Below, piece after piece: positions 1 through 5,750 of a stretch of 6,349 nucleotides of DNA. The translations under genes were made by a program, and so were the position numbers. The notes under the pieces are model-generated. The model did not search any database. It was not told the origin of the DNA and worked only from the letters and a program-made list of their open reading frames with translations. The stretch is taken from contig JANXRR010000410.1 of assembly GCA_025356795.1 (NCBI GenBank), forward strand, positions 1 through 6,349, written 5' to 3'. The DNA comes from Bacteroidia bacterium. GTDB taxonomy: Bacteria; Bacteroidota; Bacteroidia; Cytophagales; Cyclobacteriaceae. Numbering within the stretch: the stretch's first letter is position 1; every line of letters begins with the position of its first letter.

Positions 1-260
1 CCCTGCTCAACGGTTTCTTTCTTTCCATAATTGTTTATGGTGTAACGTGGATAGTTTTTGGTCCAGGCACCCTAAATTTGGTGGTTTCAATAGCACTTTT
101 TGGTGTTGTACTTTTCGCCTCGCTCATTGGCACCATAACACCTCTTATCTTAAATAGATTTGGCTTTAATCCCGCATTAGCTTCTGGCCCCTTTATTACA
201 ACCACTAATGATCTTTTAGGGATCGCGATCTACTTTTTGACAATACACCTCTTGTTATAA
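1..260 (+). CDS. mgtE: Magnesium transporter MgtE, C-terminal fragment (5' end outside window)
   Basis: This is the last 85 codons of a CorA-independent Mg2+ channel/transporter of the MgtE family, an inner-membrane protein that imports Mg2+. The reading frame is open from base 3 to the TAA at 258-260, and no start is visible because the gene enters from the left edge. The fragment holds three hydrophobic segments (fragment residues about 5-20, 26-50 and 63-85), matching the last three of the family's five helices. The final helix contains the family signature GPFITTTND (fragment residues 62-70). Its Asp is the pore-lining, Mg2+-coordinating residue known from the Thermus structure. A Pro in the preceding helix (GTITPLIL) is also typical. 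The cytoplasmic N and CBS domains lie outside the window. No hairpin terminator follows the stop codon. Identification rests on the C-terminal signature and is strong for the family. Confidence 0.88.
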   Translation, partial: LLNGFFLSIIVYGVTWIVFGPGTLNLVVSIALFGVVLFASLIGTITPLILNRFGFNPALASGPFITTTNDLLGIAIYFLTIHLLL

Positions 261-374
261 TTACAGAAAAAAAGAAAATAAGGTGTAATGTCTCCTTTAA
301 AATAGAACATTTAAGGTTCAGAACTTAATACTATATTTATCCTTTAACATCGCTTTAAGAATTCAAGAAAGCTT

Positions 375-1226
375 ATGAATTTTTTTCAAAAGAAATTAAA
401 GCAACTGGAAGACTTTTACAATGACGTTGTAGAAAAGCCACTGCTTACAACATCCATTGTTCTTCTGTTTGTGATTATCTTAGTAATCGGCCTTAGCCTA
501 CCGTATTACATCAATGAGTTTGATGCCTTTTGGCCTCAAATATTGGCGGAGGCTCATGGTATGATTTTCGATATTGCCATTATTGGTATTCTTCTTTTTT
601 GGTTGAATCAAAATGGAGAAGTGCGCCAGCGCATTAGAACTTATAAAGATGAGATTGATGACTTTCGTTTATGGGAATCGGAAGAAGCTGCCTTCCGCAC
701 GGTGGGTAATATAAAACGACTAAATAGGCACAAAATCCATGAAATAAACCTTGTTAATTGTCATCTCAACAGAACCAATTTAAGTTATGTAAACCTGAAG
801 GGATCTAACATGAATTCAGCAGATATTTCCAACTCCTCTTTAATTGAAACTAATTTGGAAAATACTCGACTTAATCAAACCAATCTTGAAAACTCAAACC
901 TCAACCAAGCTAACTTAAAAGGTGCCTATGCAAGCGGGGCTAATTTTAAAGATGCTTTTTTAATAAAAGCGCAGTTTGAAAATGCATTTATTATTAAGGC
1001 CAACTTTACTAATTCTTTTCTAATGGAGGCTAATCTTCAAAACAGTTATGTAATGGGTGCAGACTTTGAAAATGCCAGTCTTTACAAAGCAGATCTTCGA
1101 GGGGCAAAGGGGTTAACAATAGAACAGTTGGAAAAAACTAAAACCATTTACTTAGCCAAATTTGATGATGAAATTCTAGAACAAATTAAGGTGCATCTTC
1201 CAGATTTAATAAATGCCACGTCCTAG
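375..1226 (+). CDS. Membrane-anchored pentapeptide-repeat protein, function unknown
   Basis: The protein has 283 residues and starts at the ATG at 375. Two hydrophobic helices near the N-terminus (about 24-46 and 60-78) are followed by a charged linker (79-120). A long pentapeptide-repeat domain comes next. The central residue (L, F, I, M or V) recurs every five residues from 126 to 241 without a break, giving 24 pentads, about six turns of a right-handed quadrilateral beta-helix. Only the pentad centred on Ala186 departs from a bulky centre. From about 151 the pentads also alternate in a ten-residue pattern. The tail (GLTIEQLEKTKTIYLAKF) resembles the segment that often caps such domains. 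The likely topology is two membrane helices with N- and C-terminal parts in the cytoplasm, which is inference. Pentapeptide-repeat proteins have varied roles (gyrase protection, scaffolding, signalling), and nothing here fixes one. The gene stands alone, 114 bp after mgtE, and is followed by its own terminator. Confidence 0.85.
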   Translation: MNFFQKKLKQLEDFYNDVVEKPLLTTSIVLLFVIILVIGLSLPYYINEFDAFWPQILAEAHGMIFDIAIIGILLFWLNQNGEVRQRIRTYKDEIDDFRLWESEEAAFRTVGNIKRLNRHKIHEINLVNCHLNRTNLSYVNLKGSNMNSADISNSSLIETNLENTRLNQTNLENSNLNQANLKGAYASGANFKDAFLIKAQFENAFIIKANFTNSFLMEANLQNSYVMGADFENASLYKADLRGAKGLTIEQLEKTKTIYLAKFDDEILEQIKVHLPDLINATS

Positions 1227-1266
1227 CGCGTTTTTGATTTATTGAATTTAAGTTTAATTTTACACC

Positions 1267-1308
1267 AGACAACGGTTTCACATAAACGGAGCCGTTGTTT
1301 CTTTTTTA
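1267..1308 (+). terminator. Intrinsic terminator after the pentapeptide-repeat gene
   Basis: The arm ACAACGG (1269-1275) pairs with CCGTTGT (1292-1298). The stem can be extended outward by a G.T and an A-T pair (1267-1268 with 1299-1300). TTT and AAA inside the loop can pair further. A T-rich run (CTTTTTTAT, 1301-1309) follows directly. It lies 40 bp after the stop of the pentapeptide gene and 45 bp before greA, so it separates the two transcription units. Confidence 0.75.
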
Positions 1309-1352
1309 TGCAGGTAGTTAAATATCTGTTATAAAATTTTATCCCTAAAAAT

Positions 1353-1829
1353 ATGAGTAAAAAATTTTCGTATTACACTAAAGAAGGTCTTGATAAGTTG
1401 ACAACAGAATTGGCAACGCTTAAAAGCAAAGGCAGATCAGATATTGCCAAAGCAATTGCAGAAGCGCGCGACAAAGGCGATTTGAGTGAAAACGCAGAAT
1501 ACGATGCCGCCAAAGATGCACAAGGACATTTAGAAGCGAAGATTGCCCAGTTGGAAGACGTTGTTGGAAATGCCCGACTAATAGATGAGTCTACAATTGA
1601 TATTTCTCAGGTTTCAATATTATCGCGCGTTACCATTAAGAATAAAAAAAACAACGCAAGCGTTACTTACTTATTAGTTTCCGAAGAAGAAGCTGATTTA
1701 AAAGCAGGAAAAATTTCAACCCAATCACCCATTGGAAAGGGCTTACTTGGAAAAAAAGTGGGAGAGACTGCCATGATAAAAACACCCGCAGGAGAAATTG
1801 AATTTCAAATAATGAATATTACGCTTTAG
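1353..1829 (+). CDS. greA: Transcription elongation factor GreA
   Basis: GreA binds the secondary channel of RNA polymerase and stimulates cleavage of the backtracked transcript 3' end, rescuing stalled complexes in the cytoplasm. The 158-residue length is normal for the family. The N-terminal coiled-coil domain (about 1-78) carries the tip motif ARDKGDLSENAEY (38-50). Its Asp43 and Glu46 correspond to the two acidic residues (D41 and E44 in E. coli) that hold the catalytic Mg2+. The C-terminal FKBP-like domain (about 85-158) has the usual ISTQSPIGKGLLGKKVG motif (121-137). The N-terminus MSKKFSYYTKEGLDKL matches family starts, so the ATG at 1353 is secure. Its leader is A/T-rich with no Shine-Dalgarno sequence, as is common in Bacteroidota. 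The HIT gene follows after 55 bp, and the two are probably co-transcribed. Confidence 0.97.
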   Translation: MSKKFSYYTKEGLDKLTTELATLKSKGRSDIAKAIAEARDKGDLSENAEYDAAKDAQGHLEAKIAQLEDVVGNARLIDESTIDISQVSILSRVTIKNKKNNASVTYLLVSEEEADLKAGKISTQSPIGKGLLGKKVGETAMIKTPAGEIEFQIMNITL

Positions 1830-1884
1830 ATTAATCGGTGGTCAGTTGATAGTTTAATCAGTAATCTTAAATTCGTACTTGATT

Positions 1885-2277
1885 ATGTCCATTTTCACCA
1901 AAATAATCGATCGGGAAATACCGGCTCATATTATTACCGAAAATGATCACTTCATTGCTTTCCTTGATATAATGCCGCTGGCGCTAGGCCACACCTTAAT
2001 AGTCCCTAAAAAAGAAATTGACCATTTTTTTGATTTGCCCGATAGTGAGCTTGCTTTAATAAATATTTTCGCGAAGAAAGTAGCGGAGGCCATCAAGAAA
2101 TCCTTTCCGTGCAATCGAATTGGTGTTTCCGTCATCGGTCTTGAAGTACCTCATGCGCATATGCATTTGGTGCCTATTAATGCCAGCAACGAGTTGGATT
2201 TCTCAAGACCAAAGTTGAAGTTGACTCAAGGCGAATTTGCCTCTGTGGCAGAAAAAATTGTTGCCAATCTTAGTTAG
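1885..2277 (+). CDS. HIT-family (HINT-like) nucleotide-binding hydrolase
   Basis: This is a 130-residue histidine-triad protein, a cytoplasmic enzyme class that hydrolyses nucleoside phosphoramidates or related adenylated compounds. The triad VPHAHMHLVP (88-97) contains His90, His92 and His94. In the family the middle His is the nucleophile that becomes adenylylated. The N-terminal block IFTKIIDREIPAHII (3-17) and the AFLDIMPLALGHTLIVPKKE block (25-44) are also family features. In many bacterial relatives the start reads C-x-x-C and helps bind zinc; here those positions are Ser2 and Thr5, so that zinc site is probably absent. I chose the ATG at 1885 because MSIFTKII matches related N-termini. 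A TTG two codons upstream (1879) would add only two residues. The gene lies 55 bp downstream of greA without an intervening terminator. The physiological substrate is unknown. Confidence 0.93.
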   Translation: MSIFTKIIDREIPAHIITENDHFIAFLDIMPLALGHTLIVPKKEIDHFFDLPDSELALINIFAKKVAEAIKKSFPCNRIGVSVIGLEVPHAHMHLVPINASNELDFSRPKLKLTQGEFASVAEKIVANLS

Positions 2278-2417
2278 ATGCGCGACTTGCACAGTTTAAA
2301 ATTCTCCTATATCGATTTCCTTTGTGTGCTTTTTACACGACTTTATTCACATCGAAATACCACCATTCATCCTTTTCAATTAGCATTTAATTCTCAAACT
2401 TGAAATTTTAAAGCTGG

Positions 2418-2452
2418 TTTGTTTCTTTTCAAAAGAAAAAAAATTACCTTTT
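2418..2452 (+). promoter_or_regulatory. Possible Bacteroidota-type promoter for the dehydrogenase operon
   Basis: TTTG (2418-2421) and TACCTTTT (2445-2452) resemble the Bacteroidota -33 (TTG/TTTG) and -7 (TAnnTTTG) elements, with one mismatch at the last base of the -7 box. The spacer is 23 bp, the upper end of the usual range. Transcription from here would leave a 5' leader of roughly 90 nt before the ATG at 2550. AT-rich DNA produces such matches by chance, so this is only a candidate. Confidence 0.3.
2422..2438. repeat. 17-bp perfect palindrome TTTCTTTT-C-AAAAGAAA
   Basis: Eight bases on each side mirror each other exactly around C2430 and run on into a longer A tract (to 2443). It sits between the two candidate promoter elements upstream of the GMC gene. 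It could be an operator or a weak hairpin that ends the greA-HIT transcript, although it is far from that stop (about 145 bp) and lacks a T run on the + strand. In AT-rich DNA it could also be chance. Confidence 0.4.
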
Positions 2453-2549
2453 AGCTTCATTTAAACTTACCGTTCGCTATTGATTAAATGAGGTAAAGAA
2501 TGGTTGACTTGTTTAATGAATTCAGGAGCCACATAAAAAATATTAACAA

Positions 2550-4265
2550 ATGAATTTGAACGTTGATGCAGAAAAGAATTCCACTTACGATGCAATTGTA
2601 GTGGGCACAGGAATTAGCGGTGGATGGGCCGCTAAGGAACTGACAGAAAAAGGACTGAAAACGCTAGTGTTAGAACGAGGTAGGATGGTAACTCATCCAG
2701 ATTATCCAACAGCAACAAAAGATCCTTGGCAGCTTCCATTTGCCGATAGGCCAACGGAAGAAGATTTAAAACAACAAGCAGTTCAAAACAGAACGGGCTA
2801 TACCGTTCGACAGTCATCCAAACATTGGTTCGTAAATGATATTGATCACCCTTATACAGAAGCTCCGGGCAAGAGAACTGACTGGATGCGTGGGTACCAT
2901 GTAGGTGGCCGTTCTATTATGTGGGGAAGGCAAAGTTACCGTTGGAGTGATTTGGATTTTGAGGCCAATGCAAAAGATGGTATTGCCATTGATTGGCCGG
3001 TTCGCTACAAAGACATTTCGCCTTGGTATGATTACGTTGAAACCTATATTGGTGTTAGTGGCGAGAACTTGGGCTTGCCTCAACTTCCTGATGGAAAATT
3101 ATTGCCCCCTATGGAGTTGAATTGCCTCGAAAAGGAGTTTCAGAAATCTGTAAAAGATAAATTAGGGCGTACTGTAACCATTGGGCGCACCGCACACCTC
3201 ACAGCACCATTAACTCACAAGGACAGCCCTCAACGCGGTCAGTGTCAATTCAGAAATATGTGTATCAGAGGATGTCCTTATGGTGGTTATTTTAGTAGTA
3301 ACTCCTCTACGTTACCAGCCGCTGAAAGGACAGGCAACATGACCTTAAGGCCCAATTCAGTAGTAAGCGAAATAATTTACGATGAAGCAAAGGGCAAGGC
3401 TAAAGGAGTGAAAGTGGTGGATGCTGAAACGGGAGAACAATTGGAATTCTATGCAAATGTTGTGTTCTTATGCGCCTCTACTTTTGGATCAACATTTATT
3501 ATGTTGAACTCTATTTCTAATCGCTTTCCGAACGGATTAGGCAATGATAGCGGAGAGCTAGGTGCCAATATTATGGATCATCACTTGGGTGTAGGTGCGG
3601 GTGGTTCATTCGAGGGTTTAGAAGATCAGTATTATACTGGAAGAAGAGCCAATGGATTTTATATTCCACGGTACAGAAACTATGGTAAAGAAAAGCGTGA
3701 TTACCTGCGCGGCTTTGGATATCAAGGCGGAGCAAACAGAGGGGGGTGGTCTAGTATAGTCGCAGAATTAAGTTTTGGAGCACAGCTAAAAGAATCAGCC
3801 AGTAAGCCAGGCAATTGGACTATCGGTATGGGTGGCTTTGGTGAGATACTGCCATATCATGACAATAACATGGTCATCAATAAAGATAAAAAAGATAAAC
3901 ACGGATTGCCAACCATTCTGTTCTCAACCGACTTTAAAGAGAATGAAATGAAGATGCGCAAAGACATGGCCAACGATGCAGCCGAAATGTTGGAAGCAGC
4001 TGGTGTTAAAAACGTGAAAACTTTTGATAGACCCGGGGGTGTAGGATTAGGTATTCATGAGATGGGCACGGCCCGCATGGGTAAAGATCCTAAGACTTCT
4101 GTAGTTAATCAATGGAACCAAGTTCATGCATGTAAAAACGTATTTGTAACGGATGGATCATTTATGACATCGGCTGCTTGCGTGAATCCTTCACTTACCT
4201 ACATGGCATTTACTGCCAGAGCAGTAGATTATGCAGTAAACGAATTGAAAAAGGGAAATTTATAA
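2550..4265 (+). CDS. GMC-family FAD-dependent dehydrogenase, catalytic subunit (sugar/polyol type)
   Basis: This 571-residue flavoprotein probably oxidises a hydroxyl group on a sugar, glycoside or polyol and passes electrons to a respiratory acceptor. Visible features are the FAD dinucleotide fold VVGTGISGG (17-25; G19-x-G21-x-x-G24) with Glu42 for the ribose, and the GGRSIMWGRQSYRW block (119-132). A cysteine cluster C232-x5-C238-x3-C242 has the spacing of the [3Fe-4S] ligands known in FAD-glucose and fructose dehydrogenases. The C-terminal GMC active site is HEMGTARMG (His503) plus VNPSLT (Asn546), equivalent to the two catalytic His positions of glucose oxidase. It has no signal peptide. 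The small subunit gene follows after 26 bp and probably carries it across the membrane. The substrate cannot be read from the sequence; glucoside 3-dehydrogenase and gluconate/sorbitol-type activities are both reasonable. AGGAG at 2524-2528 is too far from the ATG to act as its ribosome site. Confidence 0.92.
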   Translation: MNLNVDAEKNSTYDAIVVGTGISGGWAAKELTEKGLKTLVLERGRMVTHPDYPTATKDPWQLPFADRPTEEDLKQQAVQNRTGYTVRQSSKHWFVNDIDHPYTEAPGKRTDWMRGYHVGGRSIMWGRQSYRWSDLDFEANAKDGIAIDWPVRYKDISPWYDYVETYIGVSGENLGLPQLPDGKLLPPMELNCLEKEFQKSVKDKLGRTVTIGRTAHLTAPLTHKDSPQRGQCQFRNMCIRGCPYGGYFSSNSSTLPAAERTGNMTLRPNSVVSEIIYDEAKGKAKGVKVVDAETGEQLEFYANVVFLCASTFGSTFIMLNSISNRFPNGLGNDSGELGANIMDHHLGVGAGGSFEGLEDQYYTGRRANGFYIPRYRNYGKEKRDYLRGFGYQGGANRGGWSSIVAELSFGAQLKESASKPGNWTIGMGGFGEILPYHDNNMVINKDKKDKHGLPTILFSTDFKENEMKMRKDMANDAAEMLEAAGVKNVKTFDRPGGVGLGIHEMGTARMGKDPKTSVVNQWNQVHACKNVFVTDGSFMTSAACVNPSLTYMAFTARAVDYAVNELKKGNL

Positions 4266-4291
4266 TAATTATCAATTATCAATTTAAGAAT

Positions 4292-4870
4292 ATGAATAGA
4301 AGAGAAGCAATTGAAAGAACAGCGCTCATACTTGGCTATGCCATTTCTGCGCCTGCCATTATGGGAATATTGAATGGTTGTAAGGCAACTCCAGACCTAG
4401 CTTTCAAACCGGTGTTTCTTACAGAGGAACAAGCAAGGTTGATCAGTGAACTTTGTGAGATTATCATTCCTAAAACAGATACACCGGGCGCGAAGGAAGC
4501 AGGAGTTCCTGCTTTTATCGATACTATGCTAAAGGATGTTTACGATCAGCAGGGCAAAGACAAATTTATTGCTGGCTTGAATTCATTCAATGATGAAGCT
4601 AAGAAGGCTGCTGGAAGTGATTTTGTAGATCTTGATCCTGAAAAGCAAGTTGATTTTTTTAAATCAGTTCATGACACTGCTATTGCAGGAGTTAAAAGTG
4701 GTGAAATAAAGGACAGGCCATTTGTATTAACAGTAAAAGAGCTCACCTGTTTAGGATTCTTTACTTCTGAACCTGGGGCCACGCAAGTATTGCAATATGA
4801 GGCGGTGCCAGGAGCATATCATGGCTGTGTGCCATTGGCTGCGGTAGGAAAAACCTGGGCGACTTCTTAA
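4292..4870 (+). CDS. Gluconate 2-dehydrogenase subunit 3-family protein, exported lipoprotein partner of the GMC dehydrogenase
   Basis: The 192-residue protein is the small subunit that normally accompanies membrane-linked GMC dehydrogenases and is needed for folding and Tat export of the catalytic subunit. The N-terminus MNRREAIERTALILG has a twin-arginine-like motif (R3R4). A hydrophobic stretch (11-27) then ends in a lipobox, LNGC, with Cys30 as the lipidated residue. The mature domain has the family blocks LTEEQARLISELCEIIIPKTDTPGA (43-67), KELTCLGFFTSEPGA (149-163) and YEAVPGAYHGC (169-179). The ATG at 4292 is chosen because it puts the signal at the very N-terminus. An in-frame start at 4178 would bury it behind 38 residues that overlap the GMC gene. 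The gene is co-transcribed with the GMC gene and followed by a strong terminator, so the operon has no cytochrome c subunit. Tat use and lipidation are inferred from motifs. Confidence 0.88.
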   Translation: MNRREAIERTALILGYAISAPAIMGILNGCKATPDLAFKPVFLTEEQARLISELCEIIIPKTDTPGAKEAGVPAFIDTMLKDVYDQQGKDKFIAGLNSFNDEAKKAAGSDFVDLDPEKQVDFFKSVHDTAIAGVKSGEIKDRPFVLTVKELTCLGFFTSEPGATQVLQYEAVPGAYHGCVPLAAVGKTWATS

Positions 4871-4883
4871 GCAAAAATCCAGA

Positions 4884-4915
4884 AAAAAAAGCCGAATGAG
4901 AGTTCGGCTTTTTTT
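4884..4915 (+). terminator. Strong intrinsic terminator of the dehydrogenase operon
   Basis: The sequence AAAAAAAGCCGAA (4884-4896) pairs with TTCGGCTTTTTTT (4903-4915) as a perfect 13-bp stem around a six-base loop, TGAGAG. The GC-rich core is GCCGAA/TTCGGC and the T run forms the 3' side. It starts 14 bp after the small-subunit stop. The A run on the 5' side means it could also work on the - strand, but no - strand gene ends there. Confidence 0.9.
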
Positions 4916-5023
4916 ATTTCTAACAATGTAAACCTTGCAATAATTTCTGGTTTGTATGCAAGTAGCATAAGCCACAATTCATTCAATTTTAAAGAATTAT
5001 CGGCTTAGGTTTAGTATTAAAAT

Positions 5024-5218
5024 ATGAACGTTAAAAGAATATTTGGAGCTTTACTTACAATTCTTGGAATAGTCGGTTTAATATATACCGCCATACTTTT
5101 TACAAACAACTCTAGTGGAACCCATAATGTGAAGCTCCTTCTTACTTATAGCATTTTGGGTCTTCTATTTTTTGGTTCTGGCATTAGTATTGTTCGCACC
5201 ACTAAAGACGAGGCTTAA
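5024..5218 (+). CDS. Small two-helix membrane protein, hypothetical (64 residues)
   Basis: The protein is short and strongly hydrophobic. Two predicted membrane helices (about 5-27 and 38-57) are joined by a polar loop (NNSSGTHNVK, 28-37), with a short charged tail RTTKDEA. Basic residues at the N-terminus (K4, R5) and the tail suggest that both ends face the cytoplasm. The clean helix-loop-helix pattern, the plain ATG start and the good fit between a terminator on one side and a convergent gene on the other support a real gene. It resembles small conserved membrane proteins that I recall from Bacteroidota genomes, but I know no function for them. The gene lies 153 bp after the dehydrogenase operon and is separated from it by the terminator, so it probably has its own promoter; none is clear. 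Confidence 0.75.
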   Translation: MNVKRIFGALLTILGIVGLIYTAILFTNNSSGTHNVKLLLTYSILGLLFFGSGISIVRTTKDEA

Positions 5219-5226
5219 AATTATTT

Positions 5227-5748
5227 TTATCTTATCATCCCTGCTCTTTTTGCAAAAAAAGGCCTTAATACCGTTTTATCTAATACAATAAAACTTATTG
5301 CTGTGGTTGCTATCAAGATAATATTGATAATCAATTTACCAGGAAAATTAATAGTAGGCAGTTTTATCAAATTCTTATTGCTATTGAAAGATTGTAACGT
5401 AATATTTCCATTCAGCAGATCGTAACTCCCAAATGAAAGTAGAAATGCGGTAATACCAACGGCAACAACTATACCTGTTAATAAGAAAATTCCATTCCTA
5501 GAAACACTCAATTGTTTGGGATTATCATTGTGTAGATTTTGTAGTACTTTAAAAGTGAAATTTTTAGAAGGAACTTCTAGATATTTATTCTTTCTAAGAA
5601 TAGCATCTGCCAGTGTTAATTCATGAAGCTTTATTTTTAAGCTTTTAGATTTATTTATGGTTTCTTCAAGTAGTTGTATTTCTTCTTTACTCAGCTTTTG
5701 ATCCAAATAGTTGATCAGCAGTTGCTCTTCTTCACTTAGGTTTTTCAT
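5227..5748 (-). CDS. Probable membrane anti-sigma factor, partner of the adjacent ECF sigma factor
   Basis: The 173-residue protein is encoded directly after the sigma gene: the sigma stop TAA, two bases (GT), then this ATG, so translation is probably coupled. The N-terminal part (about 1-60, with YLDQKLSKEEIQLLEE at 14-29) is helical and charged. It resembles the cytoplasmic anti-sigma domains common in Bacteroidota, in which a short helical bundle holds the sigma factor. It has no H-x3-C-x2-C zinc motif, so it is not a zinc-type anti-sigma factor. Two hydrophobic helices follow (about 86-107 and 138-157), separated by a loop of some 30 residues that would face the periplasm. The protein ends with a basic tail (RPFFAKRAGMIR) probably in the cytoplasm. 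The role is inferred mainly from position and topology; the sequence match itself is weak. Confidence 0.7.
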   Translation of the reverse strand: MKNLSEEEQLLINYLDQKLSKEEIQLLEETINKSKSLKIKLHELTLADAILRKNKYLEVPSKNFTFKVLQNLHNDNPKQLSVSRNGIFLLTGIVVAVGITAFLLSFGSYDLLNGNITLQSFNSNKNLIKLPTINFPGKLIINIILIATTAISFIVLDKTVLRPFFAKRAGMIR

Positions 5749-5750
5749 AC

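Noticed and set aside
221..230. Palindrome GATCGCGATC
   Set aside because: It lies inside mgtE coding sequence and encodes conserved residues; a ten-base palindrome there needs no regulatory explanation.
78..260. Short complete gene starting at TTG 78
   Set aside because: The frame is open to the left edge and the residues before 78 continue the MgtE helices, so this is a truncated longer gene.
332..339. TATATTTA as a -7 element for the pentapeptide-repeat gene
   Set aside because: It lacks the final G and has no well-spaced TTG upstream; AT-rich sequence gives such matches often.
1947..2135. Open frame of 62 codons on the - strand inside the HIT gene
   Set aside because: It is fully covered by a well-supported gene on the + strand and its translation shows no recognisable family or domain.
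2524..2528. AGGAG as a ribosome binding site for the GMC gene
   Set aside because: It ends 21 bases before the ATG, too far for a Shine-Dalgarno interaction, and no nearer in-frame start exists.
2632..3120. Three open frames (two -, one +) inside the GMC gene
   Set aside because: They overlap the conserved FAD-binding and GMC blocks of the real gene, and their translations have no family features.
4267..4285. Tandem AATTATC AATTATC AATTT between the two dehydrogenase genes
   Set aside because: It has only two short copies in an AT-rich 26-bp spacer; most likely low-complexity sequence.
4178..4291. Upstream in-frame extension of the small dehydrogenase subunit (38 more residues)
   Set aside because: It would overlap the GMC C-terminus and place the twin-arginine/lipobox signal internally. 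The ATG at 4292 gives a normal signal sequence.
4751..4975. 74-codon - strand frame across the end of the small subunit and the terminator
   Set aside because: It reads through the terminator hairpin and the antisense of conserved coding sequence, with no plausible domain.
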